A stretch of 64,000 nucleotides of DNA from Gorsachius magnificus (taxonomy: Eukaryota; Chordata; Aves; Pelecaniformes; Ardeidae). Positions 40,299 through 53,900 of the stretch are shown here, piece by piece. Position numbers and translations under genes: made by a program. The DNA lies in contig CM067081.1 of assembly GCA_034008185.1 (NCBI GenBank), positions 104,851,265 through 104,915,264 on the forward strand. The letters run 5' to 3'. Under the pieces are notes generated by a model. That model ran no database searches. It was not told the origin of the DNA and saw nothing but the letters and a program-made list of their open reading frames with translations. The first letter of the stretch is position 1, and each line of letters begins with the position of its first letter.

Positions 40299-41200
40299 TG
40301 TGATGGGTTGACCCCTGGCTGGACACCAGGTGCCCACCAAAGCCACTCTATCACTCCCCTCTTCAACAGGACAGGGGACACAAGAAATGTATCGAAAGGC
40401 TCATGGTTAAGATAAGGACAGGGAGAGATCATTTTGCCAGTTACCATCATGAGCAAAACAGACTCAACTTGGTGAAATTAGTTTAATTTATTACCAATAA
40501 AATCAGAGTAGATGATAAAAAAAAAAAAAAAAATCTTAAAACATCTTCCCACCACCACTCCCTTCTTCCCAGGCTTAACTTCACTCCCAAATTCTCTACC
40601 TCCTCCCCTGCTCAAGCAGTGCAAGGAGGTGAGGAATGGGGGTTGTGGTCAGTTCATCACACGTTGTCTCTGCCACTCCTTCCTCTTCAGGGGAGAACTC
40701 CTCACACTCTTCCCTGCTCCGGCATGGGGTCCCTCCCACGGGAGGCCGTCCTCCACAAACTTCTCCAGTGCGAGTTCTTCCCACGGGCTACGTTCTCACA
40801 CTCATCCGATGGGCATTTTCCGGTTACAGGCTTCCCATAGGACCACAGTGTCCTTTGGGCATCCACCCACTCCAGCATGGGGTCTTCCCCGAGCTGAAGC
40901 TGGATATCTGCTCCACCATGGACCTTCATGGGCTGCAGGAGGACAGCCTGCCTCACCATGGGCTGCACCAGGGGCTGCTGGGAAATCTGCTCTGGTGCCT
41001 GGAGCACTGCTTCTCCCTCCTTCCTCACTGACCTTGGTGACTGCAGGGCTGTTTTCTCTCATATCCTCTCACTTCTCTCTCTCTGGCTAGTGTTCCACAG
41101 CAGTTTTGTTTTTTTCCTTCTTAAATATGTTATCACAGAGGCTCTACCTCCATTTCTGATGTGCTTGGTTTTGGCCAGTGGCAGACACCGGGAAAGCTAG
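40299..41200 (-). mobile_element. Older avian LTR, 5' part (in sense orientation) unclear
   Basis: Read on the minus strand this matches a well-known bird LTR family. It ends in GCTTTGGTGGGCACC, CCAGCCAGGGGTCAACCCATCACA at 40299. An AATAAA polyadenylation signal lies at plus 40487-40492 in a TTGGTAATAAATTAAACTAA context. A long GC-richer middle contains repeated GGGACCCCATGC, GGAGCAG and CCCGTGGGA motifs. Near its sense start a TATA-like ATATTTAAG is visible at about plus 41121-41129. The other edge is uncertain: similarity fades at about 41180-41200, though a remnant might reach about 41261. I found no target-site duplication. A poly(A) run (40519-40535 on plus) lies inside it. Overlapping frames on both strands (192 codons on plus at 40512-41090, 131 at 40636-41031, 108 on minus) arise from this LTR and are not genes. 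Confidence 0.88.
40487..40492 (-). promoter_or_regulatory. AATAAA polyadenylation signal of the LTR
   Basis: TTTATT on plus gives AATAAA on minus, about 190 bp before the minus-sense end of the LTR. This is where the R-region polyadenylation signal is expected in this family. Whether it is ever used here is unknown. Confidence 0.6.
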
Positions 41201-42333
41201 CCTGCCCCCCCCAAAAATGCCCAAACCCAAACAAAGCACAGGAAAATAGCCCAGACTGACAGTTCTTGTGAGCAACCCAAGTTCTCATCCTGGAAGGCTG
41301 GATGCTTCCAATGCAGGGACCAGGGACCAGTTGTCATCTGAGCTATGTTAGCTGCTGATCTCAGCTCAGCACCAGCAGTGAGGAATTCTACATTCTCATT
41401 AAGGTTATTAAAGCACATTTGTCAAATGAGCAGGGGTCTGCTCATGGACATGTAGTAGTGCTATTTATCACGCAGTGCCATTTTGGTAGTAAGGTGTCCA
41501 AAGCAGAGCAATTCCTCTTGATAAGTTTTCAACATCACTTATCAAAACATTGCAGAAGCATGACACAACCAAAGGCTTCAGTGTGCTCAAATAGACACAG
41601 GTGCTTTAACCAGAAGAATACAAGCAGCTCTTCAGACACTGCAGATCCTGCCCAATTATTTTCATTGAGATGGCTTCAGTGTTTCAAGGTCAGGGATTTT
41701 TAAGAGTTCTGAAGATCATTTTGTTTGATTTCCAGGGGATTCCAGATGGGACCTGAAATATTATGGGCCGTGTATCAAAAGATTAACTGCTTTGCTGCTC
41801 TAAAAGCTAATTGAAAAATCTACATTGTATCAGGAGTGCAGATATATTGTATCTCAGTCAACAGATATGGGATTTCTTTGTTATGCAGGAATATTTAGAG
41901 ATAATTAACATGACATTTATTTTGCTAATTGCCCTGAAGGAAAATAAACTTATCTCATTTCCTGCTATAATTCACTCAGTTTTGCTGCTTTCCTCACCAA
42001 CAAAGAACGTAATAGAATAATCTTAACAATAGGAGTCATTCTCATTAGTTTTGGAGGCTTTGATGGTACATCCCTAGTTTGTTGGCAAAGCCAACAGACC
42101 TCAGTGGAGCAGCTGTGTGCACATACATACCTCAGCTTTGTATGTTTCCATAGAGTTAGAAAGACCTATGATGTGGAATTCAACCGCCTTGATCATTGCC
42201 ATGTTTGTCATGTTTGGAATAGAGCAAAGACATGACTAAGCAAAGGTCTTCTATGAAATTATCTTCTGTGATGCTAAAAGGTATATATAAAGCATTCATA
42301 CATAAAACAATATAAGCCTTTGCTGGATTTTAT

Positions 42334-42352
42334 ACACACACTCACACACACA
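42334..42352. repeat. CA-rich simple repeat
   Basis: This is an imperfect CA run with one CT interruption, followed by a TATA/CATA-rich segment to about 42390. It is ordinary microsatellite-type sequence. Confidence 0.75.
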
Positions 42353-44960
42353 AACAAATATACATGCATATAGTTATATATGTTTGTACACAGAGTAATC
42401 AATACAGAATTTAAAGAGACACAACACCTCCTTTTTTCATTCTACCTTGGCCCTCTGTAGCTTTGTTTATTCTTTGGTTGCCTGGTGACTGCCAAGTTTG
42501 AATTAAACCTCTTTCCTTCCCTTGCAACCCTCACTTACTTGAGAAGGTCGCCAACAGGAATACTGGTTTTGCTATTTATATTTCCAGCTCAGAAGCTATC
42601 CCAGTAAAAATAAAATGTCTTGGCGTGGGACAAGAAAACATTGCATTCACAGAAATGGGCAGTGCCACCCTTTCCCTCATTCCCACCAGGGGTCAATGAA
42701 ATTCAAATAAATATCATGACTCATTCCTTGCTCAAAATTTCTTCTTTCAGTAAATCATAGATTGATTTACTGAGTGACGTAGTAAAGAAGGCTTGGAACA
42801 CAGTGAAATGCATACGCAGGTGCACAATGGGAGCGGAGTTTAACCACAGCTGATTTACTAACATCTTACAATTTAATGGCTTCACATTTTTTTTCCACAG
42901 GAGTGTGTGTTCTTATGTCAATATGTGTTTTTGACACTAGAAGGACTGTAGCCACTAAATTTTTATACATCCACTGTGTACCCTTTTCACTTTAAAATCA
43001 GGATTTATGAGCTGAAAATGAATTGCATACTTCATCCATACCTTGTTTTTTACTTTCATTCAATCCCTACAACACCATCATGGCTTCCTTAGCTTCATCT
43101 AGGCTTCATAAGCCTCATCCTCATGGATGCACTCAAACACATAAGAGTAGAAGGAAGTTGTGTTTTGTGTTTCTATGAGTACATTGCATTTCATTTGATA
43201 AAGGAAATTGAAAAGATGAAGGGGTGAATACACTTTCTGTCACTTCTTTCATACATCAGATGGCTACTGAAGAATGTGTTATTGGTATATCTTGTGCAGG
43301 AACATGGAAACAAAAAATCCAAAATAGTATTTGTACCTGTGTGCTCAATAATCTACTACAAACATCAGCCCCCCTGCTTCCAAGGCGGGAGTGGGAGGTG
43401 GTGGTGGCGTGTCTTCCAGCTTCCATCTGTATTAGGGATCTTTCTGCACCCAACTACATTACTGTCTTAGTTCATACCACAAACGTGCTTTTAAGGACAC
43501 TCTCCAGATAATCTTCACTTAATGTGCTTTGGTTTGTATCACGGACCAGTCTCAAGTGCATGAGCAGGATGCCTTTTAGATAAAATTAAGCTGAAAGGGC
43601 ACCTGGTACATTCCAGATGTGGAAAGGTATGCAGTACATGCAGTCAGATTTGAGCTAATCCAAACCATAAACCCCTGAAGTGTGCATAGCGTGGATGTCA
43701 GCTCCTCAGCACCAGCTCTTTCACTTTACAGAACCATTTTTTGTGAATGCAGACATAGACCAGCAATCCAAAATGTCACTCTCTGGTAGACTGGATGTGC
43801 TTTGAACCTGAATGGAGGAGGATGATTCTGATGTTCAACAACTTCTGCCATTTAGAAACTTTCAGATGGCACCAGAGCCTGAGCGTGTTACACACAGGAA
43901 ACCTGATAGCCTGATGCGACGCCCCTCTGCACATAGACCACTTGTTTGTTTTCAGGTCCCTGCTCTGCTGATTCATTCTGAATTGGGCAGAAAACAACTT
44001 CAGAAACTTAGATGTCTTTTGACAAAATGTAGCCGAAACCAATACATTTCAAAGGAAACCTAATATTGCAGAAAATGTTACAGCTGAATCTTCAAGGCTT
44101 CTGAAGGAATGGAAGATTTGGGGCTCGGGTCTATGAGAATTTGAATACAGGAATCTTTCTATTCACAGATGTGACTTTGATAGCTAAGGAAAGTTTCCTT
44201 TCCTTAGTGAGTGTTTCAGTCTTGATCGCTTTCACCACATTGAGGAGTGGATTTAAGAAGGATTGGGATGTGGACAGGATGATTGCTTTTTTGGTTTATA
44301 ACCATTTTATAAACTAAAATTAAAATAAACACGCAATCAACAATGTGTCTGAAAAGGCTGAAAAACCCAAAAGAAAGAACAAACAATGATGAGCTCTGAT
44401 GAAATCCTCTGTTGACGCTACCTGGTGCTCTTCTCAAAGAGCTCTGAAGGCTGCAAGAAATAGAGGAACAGGCATGGAAACACTGGAAGTTTGTATGGCT
44501 GACTGTCAGGGCTCTAAGGTGCCTAGTGATTTTAATTGCCCTGACTGGCCTGACCTGGGACCCCTACCCAGCCCCTCTCTGCTGATAACCCAGGAGCTCC
44601 ACTTAAGCTGAGGCCCAGGCAGCTAGTCTTGCCTAGGCTGCACCATAGGCAGCTGATCTCCTGTCTCCAGCTCCTGGGTGGCCTTTGCACCTATGTTACC
44701 TCCAGTCCTGTGTCCTGAACTGTACCCAGCCATTGCCTTCCTCTGTCTGGACTTATGGAACTGTCTGCTGCCACCACCCCAGGGTCCTGTGTGTGTGGTT
44801 CCTCCTGACTCGGTCTCTTTTTGGAGCCTTGCTGTCACTGGTCCCTTACAGCTGACTATACTAAAATCCATCTTCAGCCTCCCCATCTCCTTGAAAAGCA
44901 TCTCCTAAGCTTCTCCCATGTTCTTTGCTGTCAAAATGAAGGCTGAATTGTGAGGTAAGG

Positions 44961-44984
44961 TCTAGATAGAAGCGTCTATCTAGA
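44961..44984. repeat. Short inverted repeat, 9-bp arms
   Basis: TCTAGATAG and CTATCTAGA are exact reverse complements separated by the 6-nt spacer AAGCGT. A further TAGATAG copy follows at once. It is small enough to be coincidental. Confidence 0.7.
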
Positions 44985-47900
44985 TAGATGGGCATCTATA
45001 ATTTTTAATGGAATCAGTGAGAATTGCAGTGTAGAAAATAGAGAATACATATATCCCTGAGTCATTGAAAATCAAGACTCTCTGATAACACACTGGGGTT
45101 TTGAGGTATATGATGAAATCTGCTTTAACAAAGCAGCAGGGAACTTTTAACTTAACAAGCTTATCCCCTGAGGGAAGGGACATGGATGTTTGGTGATACA
45201 ACCTATTTCCTTGTGCTCTGTATTTCTTCTTTATGAAGAGTGAGGCCTTGGCCTTCATTGTACCCCTGAACTCCTGAAGTTGGGCAAAGACCAGCTGTTC
45301 AAACAAAGCAGAAATGATGTCAACTACTGGCACACAGAAGAAAATACAGTAAAGAATTCTGGGTATGTAGGTACACTTTGAGATTTGACATTTTTGTAAG
45401 GAAAGCAAATGCGCAGGACATCCTAAAATCCTTCCTGTTAAAAGAATCTTGGTAAGAAATGAAGTACAGTGATAGAAATGTTTGGATGGGTTTGTACTTT
45501 AAAATGAGGTTACCATAACACTTGATTAATGCTGTTTGAGTCATACTGCAATTGCAGTACACATACAAACTGTTCTAAGATTTATTGTGCAGTAAAAAAG
45601 TCTCATTAGAGAGATGTGTGGATATTCAGTGCCATGTTAGTCTCCTTTTAGCTCCAGGCTAGCTTCAAAATCCTATTCTGTACTTTTTTTGGAAAGTTGG
45701 AAATCCAAATACTTGCTTCTGACAGAATTTAGGACAACTAGGTATTAATGGCAAATTTAACATCCTTTTTTTGGTTTATGGAAATAGCATTTTAATGCTC
45801 TTAAAATTAGAAAAAAAAAAAGCTTTTAAGTTCCTGATTTTTAGTACCTATTACTTTTTGATTTTGTTGTTTGTGAAGTAGGGGTTTTGTGTTCTTTTCT
45901 GAAAAGTTTTAGTGCATTTTGATGCAAATTGGCTATCATAATTTTTTTACTGCAAAGATGATGGATATATTTTTCTCCATCCTTCTTGGGAATGAAAAGG
46001 AAATAGTCTGTGTCAATATGGACTCTTGTTTGAATGTTTTAATCTAATCTTTGCCACAGGTATAAGGCCAAATTCAGATCACTTGCTAAACAAATTAATT
46101 GGAATTGATTGTAATAATATTGGTTTCTCCATAATTCATCTTTTATAGGAATATACAGGTTTCTACATCTTTTGAAGCAAAATTTTTGGGCAATTCATAG
46201 ATGTTACACATAATGGCAGGCATCATGTCACCTTCTTATTCCCACACCTCTTATGACAAGCATTCCCCAATGTCAGATGATACGTCGTCTTCAAGGAAGT
46301 TGGATAAGCAACAACCCTTGTGGACCAATTTGCAATGGAGGTTTTTGATCACCATTTCCTATAAAGCAAGCCCTCAAATTTAAGCCCAGGGGACTTGCAG
46401 CTTGGTATAACTTTCCATATTTTACCATCTGCTGAGAACAGACAGTATCAGCATCTAGTGAGCTACACAAAAATACTTCATGACAAAGCTGACATTTTGA
46501 GTATGGGGGTCCTCAGATTAGTTAGTTTTGAAGTCTCCTAATAACTGTTGAAGTAGTTTGTTATTGAGGAAAAAGTGAATATTTAGTCAACACACAAAGA
46601 AGGTGTGTTACATCTGATAAGACTATATGAAAAAAAACAAACCTGTTACAGCTGCTTTAAGAAAAACAAAGAAAAAAACCATTGAAATAATTTCTAAAGG
46701 AAAAAATGAGGTTTCAGGAGCACATTGTTGCCCTGGCCACCTGTAAGAAAAAGGATCGTGTAAGTGTGTGTGTTTCCTTTGCCTGAACCAACTTGCTGAT
46801 TTTAACTAAATTTGTTAGATGACTCATATTAACAAAGACAGTTCAAGTCCTGAAAGCTTTTTGAAAACAAGAAGCCAGGTAAAGAACAGTAAAAGGTGAA
46901 ATATGCTATGGACCATGAATACTGGAGTGTTCACCTATCTTTTATATATGGGAAAAATTTTGACTGGACTTGGCTACCAGCCACCAAACTTGCATTGATA
47001 GGGAAACTAGGTTTCACTTTCTCTTCTTTTATTGATTTACTTGGTGGTGGTTTCCAGGCTTTGTTTTATCTACAAGTAGGTGCATTTTCTAAAGAAAATG
47101 CCTAAATGCTCACAACACTGTCCTAAGTTTGACCAAGAAAGAAATGTTTCCCTGAACATTTTTAGATCTATGATAGAAGACATTTTCCATTAAGATTCCT
47201 CCCTCCTCTTTCCCACCTTTTTTTCTTATACTGTGTCTATTAGTGTAGAAAAAGAGGTTTGTGGAAAGGGATAATTTGGTGAAGTTCAGGGGTCAGGGAA
47301 GCTTAACTGAGAGGCGCTGAGTCAAAGAAGAAAATGACACAAGCCTAATCTCTACCTTTTTAAGGAAAATAATTTCTCCGAGTTCGTTGCCATGCCTTGT
47401 TCTCTCAAACTTGGGACCTTTCTCCAATGCCTCCAAGGTTAATATAAATGAAATGTTGTGCTATATCTGTGTGACAGATGGTGCCTGCTGCTGTCAACAG
47501 TAGTGAGTTGTTTGTGCTGGCCTGATATCAGGGACTTTTTGTGAAATATTAACTCTTCACAGGCGTCCTCTTGAAATCAGAGCAGAAGGTGAGGTGTGTG
47601 TGTCGGGGTCAGCTGCGATATCCTCCCTACCACTTTGTTGGTGTTTACAACTGAATTGAACGCATAACTAAAACAGAAAACCCCATTGCTTATTCTTGGA
47701 ATCAGTATTTCAGTTTCTCGAAGAACAGTCAGACAAGATGCATTTCTGATTCTCTATATTAGCTTTACTTAAGTATCACAGACAACTGTAAAGGGGTTGT
47801 AAAAACAAAAAGTCCCCAGCCAGTAAGCCTGAGGATGACAGTGTGTAGAGTCTCTGGTGTGCTCATCTGCTGCCAGGAGCACTTTCCTCTAAGTTTGTTT

Positions 47901-50900
47901 ATGTACCTCCCCCTGGTTTTGTCTGTAGAGTTAATATACATGAAGTGTTTCCTGGAAATAACATTACACTGTAATACTTTCATAGTTATAGTATTCTTTT
48001 TATTTTTTTTTCCCCTTGGCAATGGGCTTAGGGACTTTTCTGTTTCAAAATGCTATATAAAACACTTTTCTTTAAATGATATTGATTCTGAAGTAAATTA
48101 TCTTTTTTTCTGAGTAAATAGTATAATGAGTTAAAATACATGACTGAAGAGAAAAAAATCTACCTTCCTCCTGTGCACCTTTCCTCATGACACACATACC
48201 ATACTCTCCCATTTACCACAAAAACTTTCATTTTGTTATCTGTACGGGTCATCTCTAAGCTTTTTTTCCAATGTGTGCTTAGATTTACATGAGAAAATAT
48301 TTACATATTAATGTCAAGAGAAATCAGCAGTGTCCTGTTTAGTTATTTTTATCATGGTACTAGCACTACTCTAGAACAAACAATCCATAAAATATGTTTG
48401 TACATCAAATACTTTACCTTTTACCCTTGCTCTCTCCAACCCTATTTTAAAATTAGCTCTAATATGAACTTCCAAGCGTGGTTAATTTTTAGAAAATACA
48501 AGGTTTGTGGAATACTCTATTAAATGCTTTCAATATCCAAAGCATTATGTTTGAGCAAGAAATCAAGTCATGTAGACAAAAGTCAAAGTTGACTTATCTA
48601 ATAAAACTGCTTTATGTGGATGGGGTTTTAATATAGGATGATATTTCTGATTAGGTTTCAAGGAAAAGAGGAAGGGGAGTCATTGTCCTGATTCAGGAAG
48701 AAATTAAATCCTGAAGACTTTAAATGTCTTAAGGAAGTTCTGTCTTTTGCCTTTATCTGTCTAACAGATGTACAAAAGTCTAATGAGCTTCTTTATTAAG
48801 AAAGAGGACATCTAACAAAGCAGCTGACATTTGCTTTCCTATACCTTGTCTAGAACTTCTGTTGATTGAAAGCTGAGAACTGAATCATACCTTAAGTAGG
48901 CTTAGCTAATGTAGAAAGCTTAAAAGTGCGAGAAAAATTGGCCAAACAATTGTTGTGAAGTGATTGTTGCTTTGATAGAAACAATAATGACCACTATTAT
49001 AGGAAATTGAAAATTGAAACATTAACTTAATTTCATGCTTTTGAAAGGTAAATTACTCTGAAGTGTTAGAGAGTACAGGGACAGATATTTAAATCAGGTG
49101 TTTACTGTATAAAAGCAAGACTTCACACTATTCAGCAGTGTTCTACATGTCTCTTCTATATCTTTGGAAAAGTGGATATGTACTTCAATACTGAAACACT
49201 TCACTAACTGAATTTCATAAATCATAAGAATATTTGAAGTACTTTTTTAAAAAAGGAGAGAACTTGCTATTGTATCATCATTGGCAGTTTAAACCAAAAA
49301 CAGTGGATTCCCAGTTAAGATCTGTGAATTTTAGAGAACTTCCTGCCTAGTGAAGGTGATCCAGCTGATGCGTATGAGCATTTTGAATAGAGCTTCGTGT
49401 GCATCACAATATTGTCCAATGGAAATGTAGCAATGCTAGGCCAGGTGAAATAACTGAAAATGACTACAGGTATTTTTAGTGCTGCCAGGTCCCCTTGTTT
49501 CCAAATCGCAGGAATAAGCTGCACTACAAAGTGGCCTTCACAATAATCATTGCGATTAACCAGGGCTCTGGGAATTTTCTGACACCAGTACAGTTCTCAG
49601 TGGCCTTGCCTAATAATGACCAGAGCTAATGTATAATATGAGACTCATGTGTTAGCATTTTCAGAGGAATTTCCCAGCCTGCCTTGCTGGTATTTACTGT
49701 AGTGCTGTGGAGTGAGGCATTGAGGAGGAGGGGGCAGGGGAAAGAGCATTCTACAATTTCCTTTCAGCACATTTACAGCTATTTTTTCAAGCTCAGCATG
49801 TGTGTTTTGGAGGCAGGAGAAGGCCAGGGCACTAGGATTGTTGTCTTAAATGAAATTCCAATCAGTCTAAAGGCTGGCTCTCTAGACAGCCGTTAACTTG
49901 CAGGTGTGCCGGACTAAACTGTGCAATGTGGTTAAAGAAATGAAAGCCAGGCTATAAATATGCAGCCTTGAAATGTTTCTTAATATAAGAAGGACAAACA
50001 AAGATACCTATGCAAATGTATTTTGATGTACATACATAAAATTAAAAGACAGACAATGAGGCTTTTGGCCAAAGCAGTTTCAAATCTGAAATACTCACTC
50101 TGTTTAAAAGGACATGTATTGGGGAGACTATTTAGGCAGCAGAATCTGACACTCACAGAAACTTTACCTGTAAACCCCCTGTAAAGTACCATGTTTGCCT
50201 GTAGCCATTCATAACATCCCACTGGTAGAACATAAATTTAGCACTGATTTCTTCTCCTGGCTTTGTTTCCTAGGCCTAAATTTCAATTATTCTGAAGTGA
50301 TGTTCCTTTTTGAGAGCACCGTGAGAATTCTTTAATCTGTTTAGTACTGTGTAGTAAGTGGGCCTGACTTGCTGACATTGATTACAAACTCAGTCTTAAA
50401 ATACTTATATGCTTTCAAAAGAACAAAGGGATCCTTTAAAAGTACAGAAGCTTTTACTTATGAGGAGTATATTTCCCAGCCTAGGACAACATTACTAATC
50501 CCAGAGCTGGAGCTCAGCCCTGAGATCTTCTGCCTGTTGCTGAAGATAAGAACAGTTTTTCTGAGGTAATACTCTTTACAGGTTATCTTTCTCTTGTTTT
50601 TGTTTGCCATCTGGTTACAAATGGTTGTATTTTCTCAATGCATGTGTTATTTCAAACATTTGCCAGAAGAATTCTGATTCTTAGCTTATTGCCATATGTT
50701 GTTTCTGTCTGCTGTCTGATTAAAGGTCATAAACCAAGCAGTTTGGTTCAGTTTCCATCTTAGATGGGATGTCCATAATCAGCACAAGACTTACAGGAAT
50801 TTGAAAAGAATTTCTTGAAAACTTAACATAAACAATGCTGAGAGTAAGCACATTCCACACGGTGATGAGACTAGGAATACTGCTTTTCGTCTAGAGGTGT

Positions 50901-53900
50901 GTGTGATGCCTACAACTATAAGTGAAGCTGTCCTGGAAAAATCATAGTAAAATGAAGATTACCTCAATTTTTCAGATGAAGAAACTGAGATAAATTCTGT
51001 GAACTGTACAATTTCATGCAGGAGGTATTCAGCAGAGCCAAGAACTGAACCAGAAACTGAGTTTCAGACAAGTGCCTTAGTCACAAGTACATCCATAATC
51101 AGAACAGTCTGTTTTAAAGACCCGTTGTATGTGTTTCTCTCCTTCCCATCAGTCTTGTCATCAAAAACAAACCAAAGAAGGACCTGAATGAAAAAGGAAA
51201 TACTGAGGTGGATTTATTACAGTCAATTCAAATGTCTTTAGTCTGTAATAGATAAAACAGTATAACTTAGCTTATTAAAGGAATGAAATGGTTACATCAA
51301 AATTAACTGATTTTAACCTACAGTGCAGCAAGTGGATGTTTCAGTATACTCTTGCCAGTTCTTACGTATTTTGGATGGAAAATGAGGTCAATACAAGGTG
51401 TTCTTAAATATCATTTTGGTTTTGACTACATGTCAGCCAAGGGACACAGTGGATTTCCTCCCCTACACTATGATTGACTGGTCTTTTCCCGCAATCAGGA
51501 AAAACATTACTTTCCCATCAGACATTTAAGTAAGCATACATGAGGTTCGTATTTACTTCACTAGCTACACAAATTTGGAACTAAAATGAATATTCTCAGT
51601 CTATGTGATAGCTGATAGGAAAAGCTTTGGTGATGGTCTCTGTGTTTGCTCCCCAGACAGAAGGTTGGGAGGACATATTACGCACCCAGGAAGTATATAT
51701 TTCAAAGCCAGCACTAAAACCTAGATTTGTAATTAGCAAGTAGCAGCTGGACATATCATTTTAAAGTAAAGTGTTTATAATCCCTTGATAATATTCAGCA
51801 AAAGTTTAGCCAAATGGAAACTTTGATTTCATTCAAACACTGAACTGACGAAATACCTTTTCTGGAACAACATCTGTGAGTAAAAGACTCTCTGACCTTT
51901 TCTTGGGATTCAAGTAATTTGCATTTAGACCCATACTCTGTGGCCAGACTGTGGCTTCAAACCAGTGCACACGTCAAAGAGTGAAAGAGTCCATCATGGA
52001 GAGACTTCGCAATAACAGCTCCTAGAGGTGAAACCCTGAGTCTCCTTTCAGTGTACCACACTTAATCACTGACAGATGTGCAGTGGGGATGTGCAGACTC
52101 CTTTCTGGCATGTTAAATCCTCAGGCTGGGGACAATGTTGACCAAGAGTTGGAGGCACATAGCCAAGCTCACACTCTGGCTCTCCCGGTTGCTGGCTTTG
52201 CGACCTTGAGAAAGTGCTTCCCTTCTGCTTAACTTCCCTTTTCTTCATGTAGTGCTTGCATTTTCAGCTTTTGTTGTGAGATTTATGGGATCACCTTGTG
52301 GACCAATTCTAAATAATTGGTCTGGAGTTCTTTTTTTTTTTCTTTAAAACCAGGAAATAAGGGCCATCAGTATTAGGATTCCCCTTTTATAGATCACATG
52401 GTATAAACCTAGAGTTTATAGTTACTTATGGAAAGCATACCAGAGGTTGCCTGATGAGGCAGGAGTTTAATACAGAACCCCATGACCCAATATAGTTCCT
52501 TAGAGAAAATCTTTGAAAAAGAAATATTGCTGGCTTTTGTCTCTTATCTGTTCATCTTTTCTCATCTGACTCCTCTGTCATGTTTCTTTCCCAATCAGTT
52601 TGTCCTTTTCAATCTCAACAATGCTTTAGAGGTTTACTAGGGGGCAAGTGTCAGGGGAACTTAGTTCACTGGTCTTCTTGTGCTACAGCTTTGAGATACG
52701 TATACGGCAGCAGGAATGGAGAGCAGATAGAATCTGGATCTATGCAGAGAAGAGACTTAAAACTGTCACCATCAGGCATTTTGGTTTTAATATTTGAACC
52801 ATTTTTTCCTTTTCTTCTCAAATTTGTAATGTAAAAGAATCCAGAGTGTGTGAAGATTGGAAACAGAGCAAAGGCTAGGGGGAAAAAAAAAATACAGGCA
52901 CTATGCGACGAAGCATGTGGAATACAAGAGAAGGAGGAGAATGAGGCATTGTTCTGGTCTGTTGTAGAAATGAGATCCATTGCTGAAAGAGAGTATAAGC
53001 CACTTCTTTCTACCTGGGTGTATCTAAACAAGCACTATGAGTAAATAGGCACAAGTTCAAATCTGCAAAGTAAAGGAGTAGGTCAAAAGTTTCACTTTTC
53101 TTACACAGCTATAAGAAGTGAGTGAAAATAAAGAGACCTGGGAAACAAAGATAGAAGGTAATCTTCCAAAATCAGGGTAAAGGAATTCTGATGCAGAAGC
53201 AATGACTTAGTAAGCAGAATATTCAAAAGTCTGCTGGTGTTTAACATCCTGTGCATCTAGGAGCTGTTGGTCCAAGATATTTTTCCACTGGGTTTTACTT
53301 CAAGAACTATATGGCCTCAACTGGAAACAAACATTTCTCGTTGTATTTAGAGTAATTTCCCATTAATAACTTCTTGTTAGTCAGAGCAATTTTGGTTTCT
53401 TAATGTGTTTCTAGAAAATGCTGGTCAGCTGGTTTGAAAACTTTAGTGTGTGCTAGATTACTGATCCTCATCCATTTTTTCAAGACACAGTGGAAAAGTT
53501 GTTCATGCTTTTTATTTCCAGTATTTTCAGTAAAATGTCATCTCTAAATGGCAACAAAGCACAGATCCCATGGCCCTCTGCTTCTTAAGTGTGTTGTTTT
53601 TTCCATGTCTTTGCACCCAAGTCTTCTGGACATTCCAGTCATTCCAACAGTACAAAGCCTTGTTGTCATTTTCTGTGTTTTCTTGTTATTAACATTTTTC
53701 AGGTACTTCATGACAGGTGCTTTCAAAAACAAAGTATTCTTTCAAGGACTTTAAAAATATTTCTTGAAGGTGGAAATAGTGGTTTACTTTTCCAGATTAT
53801 GAGGGATTTAAATTACTATGTTTTGTTTACTTAATCTTCTCATTGTACATCTCTTCCCGAAATGCAGAAAAGTAAGGGTGAAGGGAGTTCAGTCCTGAAC

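Noticed and set aside
40512..41090. Longest open frame in the window (192 codons, plus strand)
   Set aside because: It lies wholly inside the avian LTR and is antisense to it. Other frames on both strands are also open there because of the GC-rich LTR body. No protein domain is recognisable.
44980..45408. 142-codon minus frame
   Set aside because: No recognisable motif, no plausible splice or promoter context and AT-rich codon content. A frame of this length can occur by chance in 64 kb.
52666..53031. 121-codon minus frame
   Set aside because: Low-complexity Ser/Phe-rich translation with an overlapping frame on the opposite strand. No domain is recognised.
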